Positions 1 through 5,601 of a stretch of DNA of 5,601 nt are shown here, piece by piece. The translations under genes and the position numbers were made by a program. The notes beneath the pieces were generated by a model. The model made no database searches. It was not told the DNA's origin and saw only the letters and a program-made list of their open reading frames with translations. This stretch comes from Cyanobacteria bacterium UBA9579 (GTDB lineage: Bacteria; Cyanobacteriota; Vampirovibrionia; Gastranaerophilales; UBA9579). The stretch covers positions 20,270 to 25,870 of the forward strand of contig DNSU01000059.1 in the NCBI GenBank assembly GCA_003499585.1. The letters are read 5' to 3'. Within the stretch, counting starts at the first letter, position 1, and each line of letters starts with the position of its first letter.

Positions 1-99
1 GATAGCTTACAGAATGACGAACGCCTTAGTAACTACGAACAATTTCCAATTACGTACATAGACACAAGTACTAATGAGGAAGATAAATTATTCGCTTAA
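1..99 (+). CDS. C-terminal end of an unrecognised protein (gene starts before the window)
   Basis: Frame 1 is open from the first base to a TAA at 97-99 and gives the last 32 residues of a protein, beginning DSLQNDERLSNY and ending EEDKLFA. The fragment is polar and acidic, with no membrane segment and no motif I recognise. It is too short to assign a family. It converges on the minus-strand frame ending at 298, and a strong hairpin lies between the two. Open length alone is weak evidence at 99 bases. The codon use and the hairpin 92 bases downstream make a real gene end plausible. Confidence 0.5.
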   Translation, partial: DSLQNDERLSNYEQFPITYIDTSTNEEDKLFA

Positions 100-190
100 C
101 CTGTGAGAAATCACTCAATTCAATATCTTAATCAAGAGTTTATAGAGATAAAAATTAAATCAAAAGAAACCTATAATAATCTTATTTATT

Positions 191-227
191 AGTATAAAGC
201 AACTCACTCTATGAGTTGCTTTATACT
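191..227. terminator. Perfect 16-bp hairpin, probable bidirectional terminator
   Basis: Bases 191-206 (AGTATAAAGCAACTCA) and 212-227 are exact reverse complements, separated by the 5-base loop CTCTA. The stem has an A-rich foot on one side and a T-rich foot on the other, and AT-rich sequence flanks it both ways. It sits between two convergent gene ends (stops at 97-99 plus and 298-300 minus), where a shared terminator is expected. The T-tract on either side is short and interrupted, so termination strength is uncertain. Confidence 0.6.
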
Positions 228-237
228 GTATTAATTA

Positions 238-283
238 TTTCTTACAGATTCTTCTTGATTCTTGTATATTCTTACATATTCTT
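238..283. repeat. ATTCTT hexamers at an exact 10-bp period
   Basis: The hexamer ATTCTT occurs at 248-253, 258-263, 268-273 and 278-283, and a one-mismatch copy (TTTCTT) at 238-243. The start-to-start distance is exactly 10 bases each time, and the 4 bases between copies vary. On the minus strand it reads as phased AAGAAT. The array lies between the hairpin and the 3' end of the minus-strand gene. Ten-base phasing puts the copies on one face of the DNA helix, which can indicate a protein-binding array, but AT-rich slippage could also produce it. Confidence 0.6.
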
Positions 284-297
284 ATAATTATTTTTAT

Positions 298-834
298 TTA
301 AAAATTATTTCTTGAAGATGAATTATAATAGCCCATTGACCGTCTGTCTAGCTCAAGACTATTGATATAATGCTTAATTACCCCTATTGGAATTTCTGGC
401 AGGATGTGAGTCCTTAAATAATCCTCTTCACATTCTTCTTCTCGTTCATAAAATTCTCCTGGGGGTTCTCTCATAATTTTAGCAACTTTCTCATAAATTT
501 CATTATGGGTATTAACTAACCAACACCAAAAATCCAATTTATTGATTAGTTCTATATATTCACTTTTTCTAATGTCATCATAATGAAAAAAGTCATATTT
601 AGTTTGATATACTTCTTTATTATTGCTAAGAAACTCTATATAGTCAGGTGTTTTTACTAAAAACTGGGAGGTAGGTCTTAGTATCCATATAACTTTTACA
701 TTTTTCTGTTCAGGCTGAACAAAATAATATTTATCTTTTGAATTTTCACCCTTAAAACCAATTGTTCCTTTAAATATTTCTTCTTTTAACCTGATAATAT
801 CCTCATCATCTTGATCTATCTTTAAGAAATGCCA
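298..834 (-). pseudogene. 5'-truncated gene of unknown function
   Basis: The minus frame is open from just after an in-frame TAG at 835-837 down to TAA at 298-300, about 178 codons. It reads FLKIDQDDEDIIRL near its beginning and ends YYNSSSRNNF. The first 99 codons contain no ATG or GTG. The earliest usable start is a TTG at 535-537, which would give 79 residues and discard more than half of a consistent, charged, protein-like reading. I therefore take this as the C-terminal part of a larger gene whose 5' end was lost at the junction near 794-834. The visible protein is soluble-looking, rich in Glu, Asp, Lys, Ile and Tyr, with an acidic run (EREEECEED) in the C-terminal half. I recognise no domain. 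It may be cargo of the integrated element next door, but this is inference. A 79-residue protein from the TTG is possible but unlikely. Confidence 0.55.
781..793. repeat. Copy 1 of 13-bp direct repeat TTCTTTTAACCTG
   Basis: Identical to 1562-1574 in the same orientation; the two copies bracket the integrase remnant. This copy lies inside the unknown minus-strand frame, only a few bases left of where the integrase frame opens (an in-frame stop at 795-797). Its core octamer TTAACCTG also occurs at 96-103 and 1876-1883. Confidence 0.6.
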
Positions 835-866
835 CTATAAATAGAGAATTAGAAATTCTTAGTAAA

Positions 867-1502
867 ATGTTTTCTATCGCTGTTGATAATGGCTGGATAG
901 AGCAAAACCCCTGTTCAAAAATCAAACCACTAAAAGAGGATAATATCATAGAGCGGCACTTACAAAAAGATGAAGAACTAAGACTATTAAATGCCTGTAC
1001 AGGAGCCTATGAATATATGAAAGCAATTCTTATTTGTGCTATTCATACTGGGTGCAGAAAAGGGGAAATCCTTAATCTAAAATGGGAAAATATTGACCTG
1101 CAAAACAGGTACATTACTCTTACAGAAACAAAAAGCGGCAAGAAACGTGATATTCCTATTAGCTATACACTTCTTAAAGAATTGGAATCACTTGAAATAA
1201 ATAAAAAATCTAACTATGTCTTTGCTAATCCTGAATCAGGCGAACCTTATTATGATATTAAAAGACCTTTTAAGGCAATTCTTGAAAGAGCTGAAATTGA
1301 AGAATTGAGATTTCACGACCTTCGCCATACTGCCGCTACAAGAATGGTAGCTTCTGGTACAGATATTGTCACAGTACAGGATATATTAGGTCATCAAGAC
1401 TTGAAGACAACATCAAGATACTCTCATCCTGATAAAGAACGTAAGTTTAAAGCAGTAGAAGCTCTGGATAAATATAATGAATTATTAAATGTGTCTTCTT
1501 AA
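867..1502 (+). CDS. Tyrosine recombinase (phage-type integrase), N-terminally truncated
   Basis: The enzyme class cuts and rejoins DNA at attachment sites to integrate or excise a mobile element. Counting from the ATG at 867, the whole catalytic domain is present with all expected residues: R64 in HTGCRKGE, K89 in TKSGKKR, H150 and R153 in HDLRH, H176 in LGHQD and nucleophile Y185 in SRYSHP. Family members usually have 350-400 residues; this has 211. The frame stays open upstream to 798, and the codons before the ATG read NATINRELEILSK, the usual second half of the core-binding domain. So this ATG is an internal Met, with no Shine-Dalgarno site, and the arm-binding domain plus half the core-binding domain are gone. 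Probably a remnant, although the catalytic domain shows no decay. It converges on a tRNA gene 147 bases away, the likely former attachment site. A split gene continuing elsewhere is not excluded. Confidence 0.9.
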   Translation: MFSIAVDNGWIEQNPCSKIKPLKEDNIIERHLQKDEELRLLNACTGAYEYMKAILICAIHTGCRKGEILNLKWENIDLQNRYITLTETKSGKKRDIPISYTLLKELESLEINKKSNYVFANPESGEPYYDIKRPFKAILERAEIEELRFHDLRHTAATRMVASGTDIVTVQDILGHQDLKTTSRYSHPDKERKFKAVEALDKYNELLNVSS

Positions 1503-1561
1503 ATGGTTCTACTCAACTAAATTCTACTGAATCTGATCTCTTATTACAGTGATCTATCCTG

Positions 1562-1574
1562 TTCTTTTAACCTG
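1562..1574. repeat. Copy 2 of 13-bp direct repeat TTCTTTTAACCTG
   Basis: Exact match to 781-793, same orientation, 781 bases to the right. It lies in the gap between the integrase stop and the tRNA gene, immediately before the paired TCGTCAAA repeats. Confidence 0.6.
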
Positions 1575-1578
1575 CAAG

Positions 1579-1597
1579 TCGTCAAAATCTCGTCAAA
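1579..1597. repeat. Paired TCGTCAAA repeats, candidate integrase arm-type sites
   Basis: TCGTCAAA occurs at 1579-1586 and 1590-1597, an 11-base period or about one helical turn. A second small repeat, AAAATCGC, follows at 1602-1609 and 1619-1626. Both lie between the integrase gene and the 3' end of the tRNA. Paired short direct repeats in that position are typical of sites bound by the N-terminal domain of tyrosine integrases. The repeats are visible; the role is inferred from position. If this is right, the sites have outlived the protein domain that would bind them. Confidence 0.4.
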
Positions 1598-1648
1598 GAT
1601 AAAAATCGCTGTATTGAAAAAATCGCCGAAACCCTTGCAAATAAAAAA

Positions 1649-1672
1649 TGGCATAGACTGGACTCGAACCAG
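1649..1672 (-). other. Candidate attachment core in the tRNA 3' end
   Basis: Tyrosine integrases often recombine within the T-arm and 3' end of tRNA genes and rebuild the gene on insertion. Here the 3' half faces a phage-type integrase gene 147 bases away, with candidate arm-type repeats between. No second copy of this tRNA segment is visible in the window, so the crossover cannot be placed and the other element end would lie to the left, outside. Confidence 0.35.
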
Positions 1673-1721
1673 TGACCGCGCGGGTATGAGCCACGTGCTC
1701 TACCAACTGAGCTACTATGCC
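1649..1721 (-). tRNA. tRNA with anticodon CAU, probably elongator tRNA-Met
   Basis: The 73-base minus-strand sequence folds as a complete cloverleaf. The acceptor stem GGCATAG/CTATGCC is fully paired with discriminator A. The D stem is GCTC/GAGC with loop AGTTGGTA. The anticodon stem CGTGG/CCGCG has one G-U pair and the loop CTCATAC, giving anticodon CAU. The T stem ACTGG/CCAGT carries loop TTCGAGT. The first base pair is G-C and the anticodon stem lacks the three G-C pairs of initiators, so it is not tRNA-fMet. A tRNA-Ile whose CAU is changed to lysidine-AU cannot be fully excluded by eye. CCA is not encoded: the discriminator is followed directly by six T residues (1648-1643), which may also end transcription. 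All stems are intact, so the gene should be functional despite the neighbouring insertion. Confidence 0.95.
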
Positions 1722-1735
1722 ATTACAACATAAAT

Positions 1736-1764
1736 ATTATTCAACACTTATGGAAAAATATCAA
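1736..1764 (-). promoter_or_regulatory. Sigma-70-type promoter of the tRNA gene
   Basis: On the minus strand, TTGATA (1764-1759) and AATAAT (1741-1736) each match the -35 and -10 consensus at 5 of 6 positions, with an optimal 17-base spacer. The -10 box ends 14 bases before the mature tRNA 5' end, leaving a leader of roughly 7 bases for RNase P removal. The fliY stop is a further 145 bases upstream. I found no convincing terminator in that gap, so some transcription from the flagellar operon may also run into the tRNA. Confidence 0.7.
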
Positions 1765-1908
1765 GCTTAAAGATTGCTTATACTATTAATAAGGGTGCGA
1801 TAAAAAATTCATAGCCTGCCAAGAAAACGCACAGCCTTTTATTCTCGCATAATATTATGTCTACTGGAATGATCGTTAACCTGAGAATGTGGCTTAGCCA
1901 CTGAAGTA

Positions 1909-3030
1909 CTATAGATTTTTTATTCTGTTATCAGGACTTACGATACTGGTAATTCTAAGACCAAAGTTATCTTCAATAACTACAACTTCACCTTTTGCAA
2001 TTAATTTTCCATTTGCATAAAGTTCTACTGGTTCTCCCGCAACTTTATCTAACTCAATAATTGATCCTCTGGTTAATTCCAGAACTTTCTTAATAGCAAG
2101 TTCTGATCTGCCAAGCTCAACGGTTAATTTGAGTTTAACATCCATGAGTAAATCAAGATTTTTGCCGGTTTCACCAAAGGAATTCAGGTCATTAAAAGCT
2201 GCAAATTGCACCGGTTGAACCGTTACAGGTCTTTCTGATGAACCTATTTCATGGGAGACTGAAGATGACATACCTGCTGCTGCAGTTTGAACAGAATCAG
2301 TCTGAGTACTGCCGCTTACTGAACTTGCAACATTCTCAATCATGCTGTTCATTAGGCTCATAAGCTTTTCAACCTGATCTTTAGCAGCATCAAGGGATAT
2401 TACCTGTATCATTTCACTATTAATCAGATCGCCAACTTTTAAATCAAAAGCTATTGCAATAATCGGTCCTTTAAGAACATCTGTTGCCAATTCCGGTTTT
2501 TCGTCTGTTTGCTGATATTTTACAGTTGGAGCAGAAATTTCAATACTTGTATTAAACATTGAAGACAATGCTGTGGCAGAAGTTCCCATCATCTGATTCA
2601 TAGCTTCTCCGACAGCACTCAGTTGCAATTCACCAATTTCAGGTTTTTTTACAATTCCATCTCCACCCATCATTAAATCTGCAATTATTGCTGTATCCTG
2701 AGCAGCTAAAATCAGAACTGAAGTACCTTGAAGACCTGTTGTATAATCAATTTCTATAAATACAGATTCCTTTAGCGATTTGCATACTTCTTCTATGCCA
2801 GCATATTCTTTTACTCGCGGAGTTGTAACCTCAACTTTATTTCCTAATAACATAGAAAGAGTAGTTGCAGCTGATCCCATGGAAATATTGCCTATTTCTC
2901 CAATAGTATCAACTTCTTTCGTAGTTAAATACTTAAAATCGTTTCCAGAAACTTCTTCCGGAGAATCCTGATTCCCAGAATTTCCTGTAAGCATATTATC
3001 TATGTCTTCTTGAGATAATTTTTCGCTCAT
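1909..3030 (-). CDS. fliY: Flagellar switch protein FliY (CheC-FliN fusion, CheY-P phosphatase)
   Basis: C-ring protein that takes the place of FliN and, in characterised FliY proteins such as that of Bacillus subtilis, removes phosphate from CheY-P. The 373 residues show: an N-terminal CheY-binding motif (LSQEDIDNML, residues 5-14); two CheC-like repeats; a Ser/Thr-rich linker (about 225-290); and a C-terminal FliN/SpoA domain (about 291-366, starting NLDLLMDVKLKLTVELGR). Both CheC repeats keep the signature D/S-x3-E-x2-N-x22-P: D41, E45, N48, P71 and S138, E142, N145, P168. Two active sites are thus predicted. The start is supported by GGAG at 3039-3036, 5 bases from the ATG. It is the last gene of the operon, 33 bases after fliM, whose product it should bind in the switch. 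The length is normal for the long FliY class. Automated tools may label it FliN. Confidence 0.95.
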   Translation of the reverse strand: MSEKLSQEDIDNMLTGNSGNQDSPEEVSGNDFKYLTTKEVDTIGEIGNISMGSAATTLSMLLGNKVEVTTPRVKEYAGIEEVCKSLKESVFIEIDYTTGLQGTSVLILAAQDTAIIADLMMGGDGIVKKPEIGELQLSAVGEAMNQMMGTSATALSSMFNTSIEISAPTVKYQQTDEKPELATDVLKGPIIAIAFDLKVGDLINSEMIQVISLDAAKDQVEKLMSLMNSMIENVASSVSGSTQTDSVQTAAAGMSSSVSHEIGSSERPVTVQPVQFAAFNDLNSFGETGKNLDLLMDVKLKLTVELGRSELAIKKVLELTRGSIIELDKVAGEPVELYANGKLIAKGEVVVIEDNFGLRITSIVSPDNRIKNL

Positions 3031-3063
3031 AACTACTCCAATTCGTTTTATCTTCTTATGTTT

Positions 3064-4116
3064 TTAGTCATCATAGTCATTTTCATCTACTATATCTGTG
3101 ACACTAACAGCCACTCTGCCATTATGAGTTCCTGGTCTGGCCAAAAATTTCGGTATATCGTTGACTTTAACAACAAGATTATCTCTTACCAGATTATCCA
3201 ATCTTAAAACATCACCTATTTTTAAATCGAATAAATCTTTAACTGTAATATCAACGCCACCTAGTATTACATTAACATGCATATTGGTAACACCTAATCT
3301 GGAAAGAATTTTTTGTTTATCCTCAGCAGTACTGATCATACCTTTTGTCTGGAAGATATGCTGTGCACTTAATTGACTAAGTACACTCTCTAAAACAGGA
3401 TAAGGGAAACATACACTCATTAGTCCTGAATGTCTTCCCGCTATCTGAATCTCTAGAGTAACCAGAGCAACAATTTCTCCGGGACTTGTTATTTGTATCA
3501 ATGTATAATTGCTATCTATTCCAACTACAGCCCCTTGAGCTGGAAGTACCGTTTTCCATGCTTCTTCAAGAGTTTTTGTAATTTTATCAAGCACTCTTCT
3601 TGATAGAGCTTCTTCTATATCGGTTAATTCTCTGGCTTTTGTCTCACTAACTCCTGTACCGCCAAGCATTCTATCAACAATACTTGATGTAACCTCATGG
3701 CTCATTCCAAGCAGAACTTGTCCAGGCAATGGATTTAATTCAAGAATACCTATTGTTATAGGATTAGGCATAGAACGGGCAAATTCATCATAAGTCAGCT
3801 GATCGACAGACACGACATCTATATCAATATGCATTCTTAAGTATGCAGTTAAAATAAGAGCTAATTGTCTTGAAAATTCTTTATGAATATCATGTAACGC
3901 CCTTAAATGATCTTTGGAGAATTTATCAGGACGTCTGAAATTATAGAGTTTATATCCCTTTTTATCCTCATCAGAAGACATGTTTTCCACCATAGAAGTA
4001 TCCTGCAAGACAATATTATCCTGCCTTCTAATTTCTTCTGTTGATTCTAATCCAACAGCAAGAGAAGATAACAGATTATCTATTTCTGATTGTGATAGAA
4101 TATCGGGATCAGACAT
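3064..4116 (-). CDS. fliM: Flagellar motor switch protein FliM
   Basis: Middle component of the C-ring; it links FliG to FliN/FliY and binds CheY-P to reverse or pause rotation. The 350 residues show the CheY-P-binding peptide ILSQSEIDNLL (6-16), a flexible linker, the start of the middle domain (YNFRRPDKFSKDHLRAL, 58-74), the GGTG motif (152-155) preceded by DRML, and a C-terminal SpoA domain (about 278-343, VNVILGGVDITVKDLFDL onward). The middle domain has a CheC-like fold but no E-x2-N pair in the equivalent helix, as usual for FliM, so catalysis is left to FliY. The length is normal. The start follows an AGGAGA site that overlaps the fliL stop; the gap to fliL is 11 bases. Confidence 0.97.
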   Translation of the reverse strand: MSDPDILSQSEIDNLLSSLAVGLESTEEIRRQDNIVLQDTSMVENMSSDEDKKGYKLYNFRRPDKFSKDHLRALHDIHKEFSRQLALILTAYLRMHIDIDVVSVDQLTYDEFARSMPNPITIGILELNPLPGQVLLGMSHEVTSSIVDRMLGGTGVSETKARELTDIEEALSRRVLDKITKTLEEAWKTVLPAQGAVVGIDSNYTLIQITSPGEIVALVTLEIQIAGRHSGLMSVCFPYPVLESVLSQLSAQHIFQTKGMISTAEDKQKILSRLGVTNMHVNVILGGVDITVKDLFDLKIGDVLRLDNLVRDNLVVKVNDIPKFLARPGTHNGRVAVSVTDIVDENDYDD

Positions 4117-4123
4117 TCAAGAT

Positions 4124-4129
4124 TCTCCT
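4124..4129 (-). promoter_or_regulatory. fliM ribosome binding site overlapping the fliL stop
   Basis: AGGAGA on the minus strand begins inside the fliL TAG (4130-4128) and lies 7 bases before the fliM ATG. Ribosomes finishing fliL occupy the fliM binding site, so the two genes are probably translationally coupled. It also fixes the fliM start. Confidence 0.75.
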
Positions 4130-4769
4130 ACTGTATAATAAAGTTACCAAAACTAACTCGTAGAACTTCTCTTTCCCCAGCAAATATTGCATTAACAGCC
4201 TCTTTAAGCTGTTCTTTAGCAAGCTCCTTGCCGGCTATACTAGATAATTCTTCAGCAGTTTTAGCAGATAAAGTTGAGATAACAGCATCTCTAATGGCAG
4301 GTTTAAACTGATTCATTTCAGCTTCTATCTGTTTTAGTGGATCTACCGCACCTCCACCACCATGACCACCGCCTCCACTAGGAGCAGCATGAGGATCAGG
4401 ATCATTTTCGGTTCTGGTTAATTCAAGTGCTACGTTAACTTTTAAATATCTTCTAGCTCTTGGATCGCTAAGGTTAAGAATAAATTCACCGAGATCAAGG
4501 ATTAAACCACGTTCTGGCCCTTCAGCTTCCTCAGCTTCTTCTCCTTCACCTCCAATTGCAGCAATTTTTTCTGCCATATGATCCATATTACTTTTAACCA
4601 CAAAATAATTACTGGCTACAAAAACCACGCAAATCAATATGGTTGTAACTGTATTAATAAGAATAAGTTTCATTTCTCCAAGGCCTTCAGTATTTGCTTT
4701 ACCACCTTCAGGAGGAACTTTCACTTCTGCTTTTGGTTTTATTCCTTTTGGTTGTGTTGGTTGCGCCAT
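4128..4769 (-). CDS. fliL: Flagellar basal body-associated protein FliL
   Basis: Single-pass inner-membrane protein that surrounds or supports the stator units. The 213 residues have a basic, Pro-rich cytoplasmic tail (1-33), one transmembrane helix (about 34-58, KLILINTVTTILICVVF onward), an acidic linker (EGEEAEEAEG, about 75-84) and the FliL domain, with LDLGEFILNLSD (91-102), RRYLKVNVALEL (106-117) and the typical final strand VSFGNFIIQ (205-213). Unusual is a run of eight Gly around one His at 132-140, flanked by DPDPH before and DPL after, inside the FliL domain. The protein is somewhat longer than many FliL proteins, through this insert and the linkers. The start is supported by GGAGTGA at 4780-4774. 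It lies 13 bases after motB and 11 before fliM. Confidence 0.93.
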   Translation of the reverse strand: MAQPTQPKGIKPKAEVKVPPEGGKANTEGLGEMKLILINTVTTILICVVFVASNYFVVKSNMDHMAEKIAAIGGEGEEAEEAEGPERGLILDLGEFILNLSDPRARRYLKVNVALELTRTENDPDPHAAPSGGGGHGGGGAVDPLKQIEAEMNQFKPAIRDAVISTLSAKTAEELSSIAGKELAKEQLKEAVNAIFAGEREVLRVSFGNFIIQ

Positions 4770-4782
4770 ATTATCACTCCAA

Positions 4783-5601
4783 TTATCTCTTTATATTGCT
4801 TTCTGGTTCAAATATCTTAGTTGCAGAACTAAGTATAACTATATCCACTCTACGGTTAATACTTTGATTATCCTCTAATACACTTTCTTTTAGTGGCATA
4901 TATTCTCCATACCCGACTGCGCTGAATTTTTGCGGATTAATATTATGCTGGTTAATAAGATATTTTATGATATTTGTAGCCCTTGCTGTTGATAGCTCCC
5001 AATTAGATGGAAACCTTGGTGTATTAATTGGTTGACTGTCAGTATGTCCTTCTATTCTTATAGAATTTGGGATTTCCCTTAAAATACCAGCTAATTTATC
5101 CAATGTAACTTGGGCATTATCTTTTATTATATCAGAACCCGGATCAAATAGAACCGTATCTTTTAATCTAATTATTAACCCTCTTGTTTCTCTGCTTACT
5201 GATATTTCTCCTATGTTACCTAAATTTTTCTCAATTAAATTCTCTATATTTTTAAATTCAACAGCATCTTTGTTAATACTTGACTCAATACTTTTAATTT
5301 GAGTTTTTAGAGAGTTTATTTCAACTTTTTGATCTGATATATCGACATTTTGCATTTCAACTCTAGCTTCTGTTGTACTAAAAGTTTTCAATAAACTTCT
5401 TTTTTCTTCTAAAATTTTAGTTTTTTGGGGATTATTTATTGTTTTTTGCTGAACTACAGGAATTTCAAAAGCTTTATCCATTGAATCTGAAAAATCTTTA
5501 ACATTATTTATATCTATTTGAGAAAGAGCATACATAACCATAAACAGGGCTAAAAGCATCGTAATAAAATCTGCATACGATACAATCCAGCGGTTTATAT
5601 C
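4783..5601 (-). CDS. motB: Flagellar stator protein MotB (5' end outside the window)
   Basis: Stator subunit that anchors MotA to peptidoglycan and carries the ion-binding Asp. The frame stays open to the window edge and reads DINRWIVSYADFITMLLALF, the MotB N-terminus, so the ATG at 5559 is internal and an estimated 10-20 residues are missing. Of 272 visible residues, 5-29 are the membrane helix, with D11 of YADF as the conserved ion-binding Asp. About 62-124 are predicted coiled coil, rich in Lys, Glu, Ile and Leu. About 134-258 are the OmpA-like peptidoglycan-binding domain, with EGHTDSQP (184-191), NWELSTARA (200-208) and NRRVDI (249-254). Only 13 bases separate it from fliL. motA probably lies just upstream, outside the window. 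Whether it couples to protons or sodium cannot be decided from these residues. Confidence 0.96.
   Translation of the reverse strand, partial: DINRWIVSYADFITMLLALFMVMYALSQIDINNVKDFSDSMDKAFEIPVVQQKTINNPQKTKILEEKRSLLKTFSTTEARVEMQNVDISDQKVEINSLKTQIKSIESSINKDAVEFKNIENLIEKNLGNIGEISVSRETRGLIIRLKDTVLFDPGSDIIKDNAQVTLDKLAGILREIPNSIRIEGHTDSQPINTPRFPSNWELSTARATNIIKYLINQHNINPQKFSAVGYGEYMPLKESVLEDNQSINRRVDIVILSSATKIFEPESNIKR

Noticed and set aside
105..116. GTGA-GAAA-TCAC-like mini hairpin
   Set aside because: A 4-bp stem is expected often by chance and nothing around it supports an RNA function.
238..283. CRISPR-like array
   Set aside because: Repeat units of 6 bases at a 10-base period are far too short, and there are no cas genes in the window.
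298..537. Complete 79-residue gene starting at TTG 537
   Set aside because: The same frame continues 99 codons further upstream with coding-like content, so the TTG is more likely internal to a truncated gene.
1848..1859. Palindrome CATAATATTATG after fliY
   Set aside because: A short AT-only stem with no room for a loop and no T-tract; not credible as a terminator and weak as an operator.
1889..1901. GTGGC-TTA-GCCAC hairpin just after the fliY stop
   Set aside because: Only 5 base pairs with a 3-base loop and no following T-run on the minus strand; insufficient as an intrinsic terminator.
2780..2971. Plus-strand 63-codon frame inside fliY
   Set aside because: It lies fully within a confidently identified gene on the other strand and has no motif; a shadow frame.
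3161..3376. Plus-strand 71-codon frame inside fliM
   Set aside because: Antisense shadow of fliM with low-complexity Thr/Leu/Ser content.
4578..4878. Two overlapping plus-strand frames opposite fliL and motB
   Set aside because: They overlap each other and two well-supported genes; their hydrophobic look comes from the antisense of the fliL membrane helix and Pro/Gly-rich tail.

Overview
The window is AT-rich and looks like bacterial chromosome. Its right two-thirds is the distal end of a flagellar motor/switch operon, and its left third looks like the worn edge of an integrated mobile element beside a tRNA gene.

Right part (about 1909-5601, all on the minus strand): four tightly packed genes in transcription order motB (its start lies outside the window), fliL, fliM and fliY. 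The gaps are 13, 11 and 33 bases, and each of the three downstream genes has its own good Shine-Dalgarno site. MotB anchors the stator, FliL supports the stator at the basal body, and FliM and FliY form the C-ring switch. FliY here is the long CheC-FliN type, with a CheY-binding N-terminal motif and two apparently intact CheC phosphatase sites. The switch therefore probably also removes phosphate from CheY. This gene order and FliY type fit low-GC Firmicutes or Clostridia, Thermotogae-like bacteria or the non-photosynthetic cyanobacterial relatives. The tRNA gene has no encoded CCA, which argues weakly for the last group. I cannot fix the taxon from this window.

Middle (about 1500-1908): a minus-strand tRNA with anticodon CAU (probably elongator tRNA-Met) and a clear promoter. 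Its 3' end faces a plus-strand tyrosine recombinase gene. Paired TCGTCAAA repeats lie between the two, as expected of an integrase, its arm-type sites and a tRNA attachment site.

Left part (1-about 834): the tail of an unrecognised plus-strand gene, a perfect 16-bp hairpin in a convergent intergenic gap, a short array of ATTCTT hexamers at an exact 10-bp period, and an unrecognised minus-strand reading frame with no plausible start. That frame and the integrase point away from each other, and both lose their 5' ends in the same roughly 40-base interval (about 794-834). This looks like a deletion scar or other rearrangement between two divergent genes, or an assembly join.

I see no clearly new biological system. 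The points most worth checking are the double-truncation junction, the small repeat families around the integrase, and a Gly/His-rich insert in FliL.
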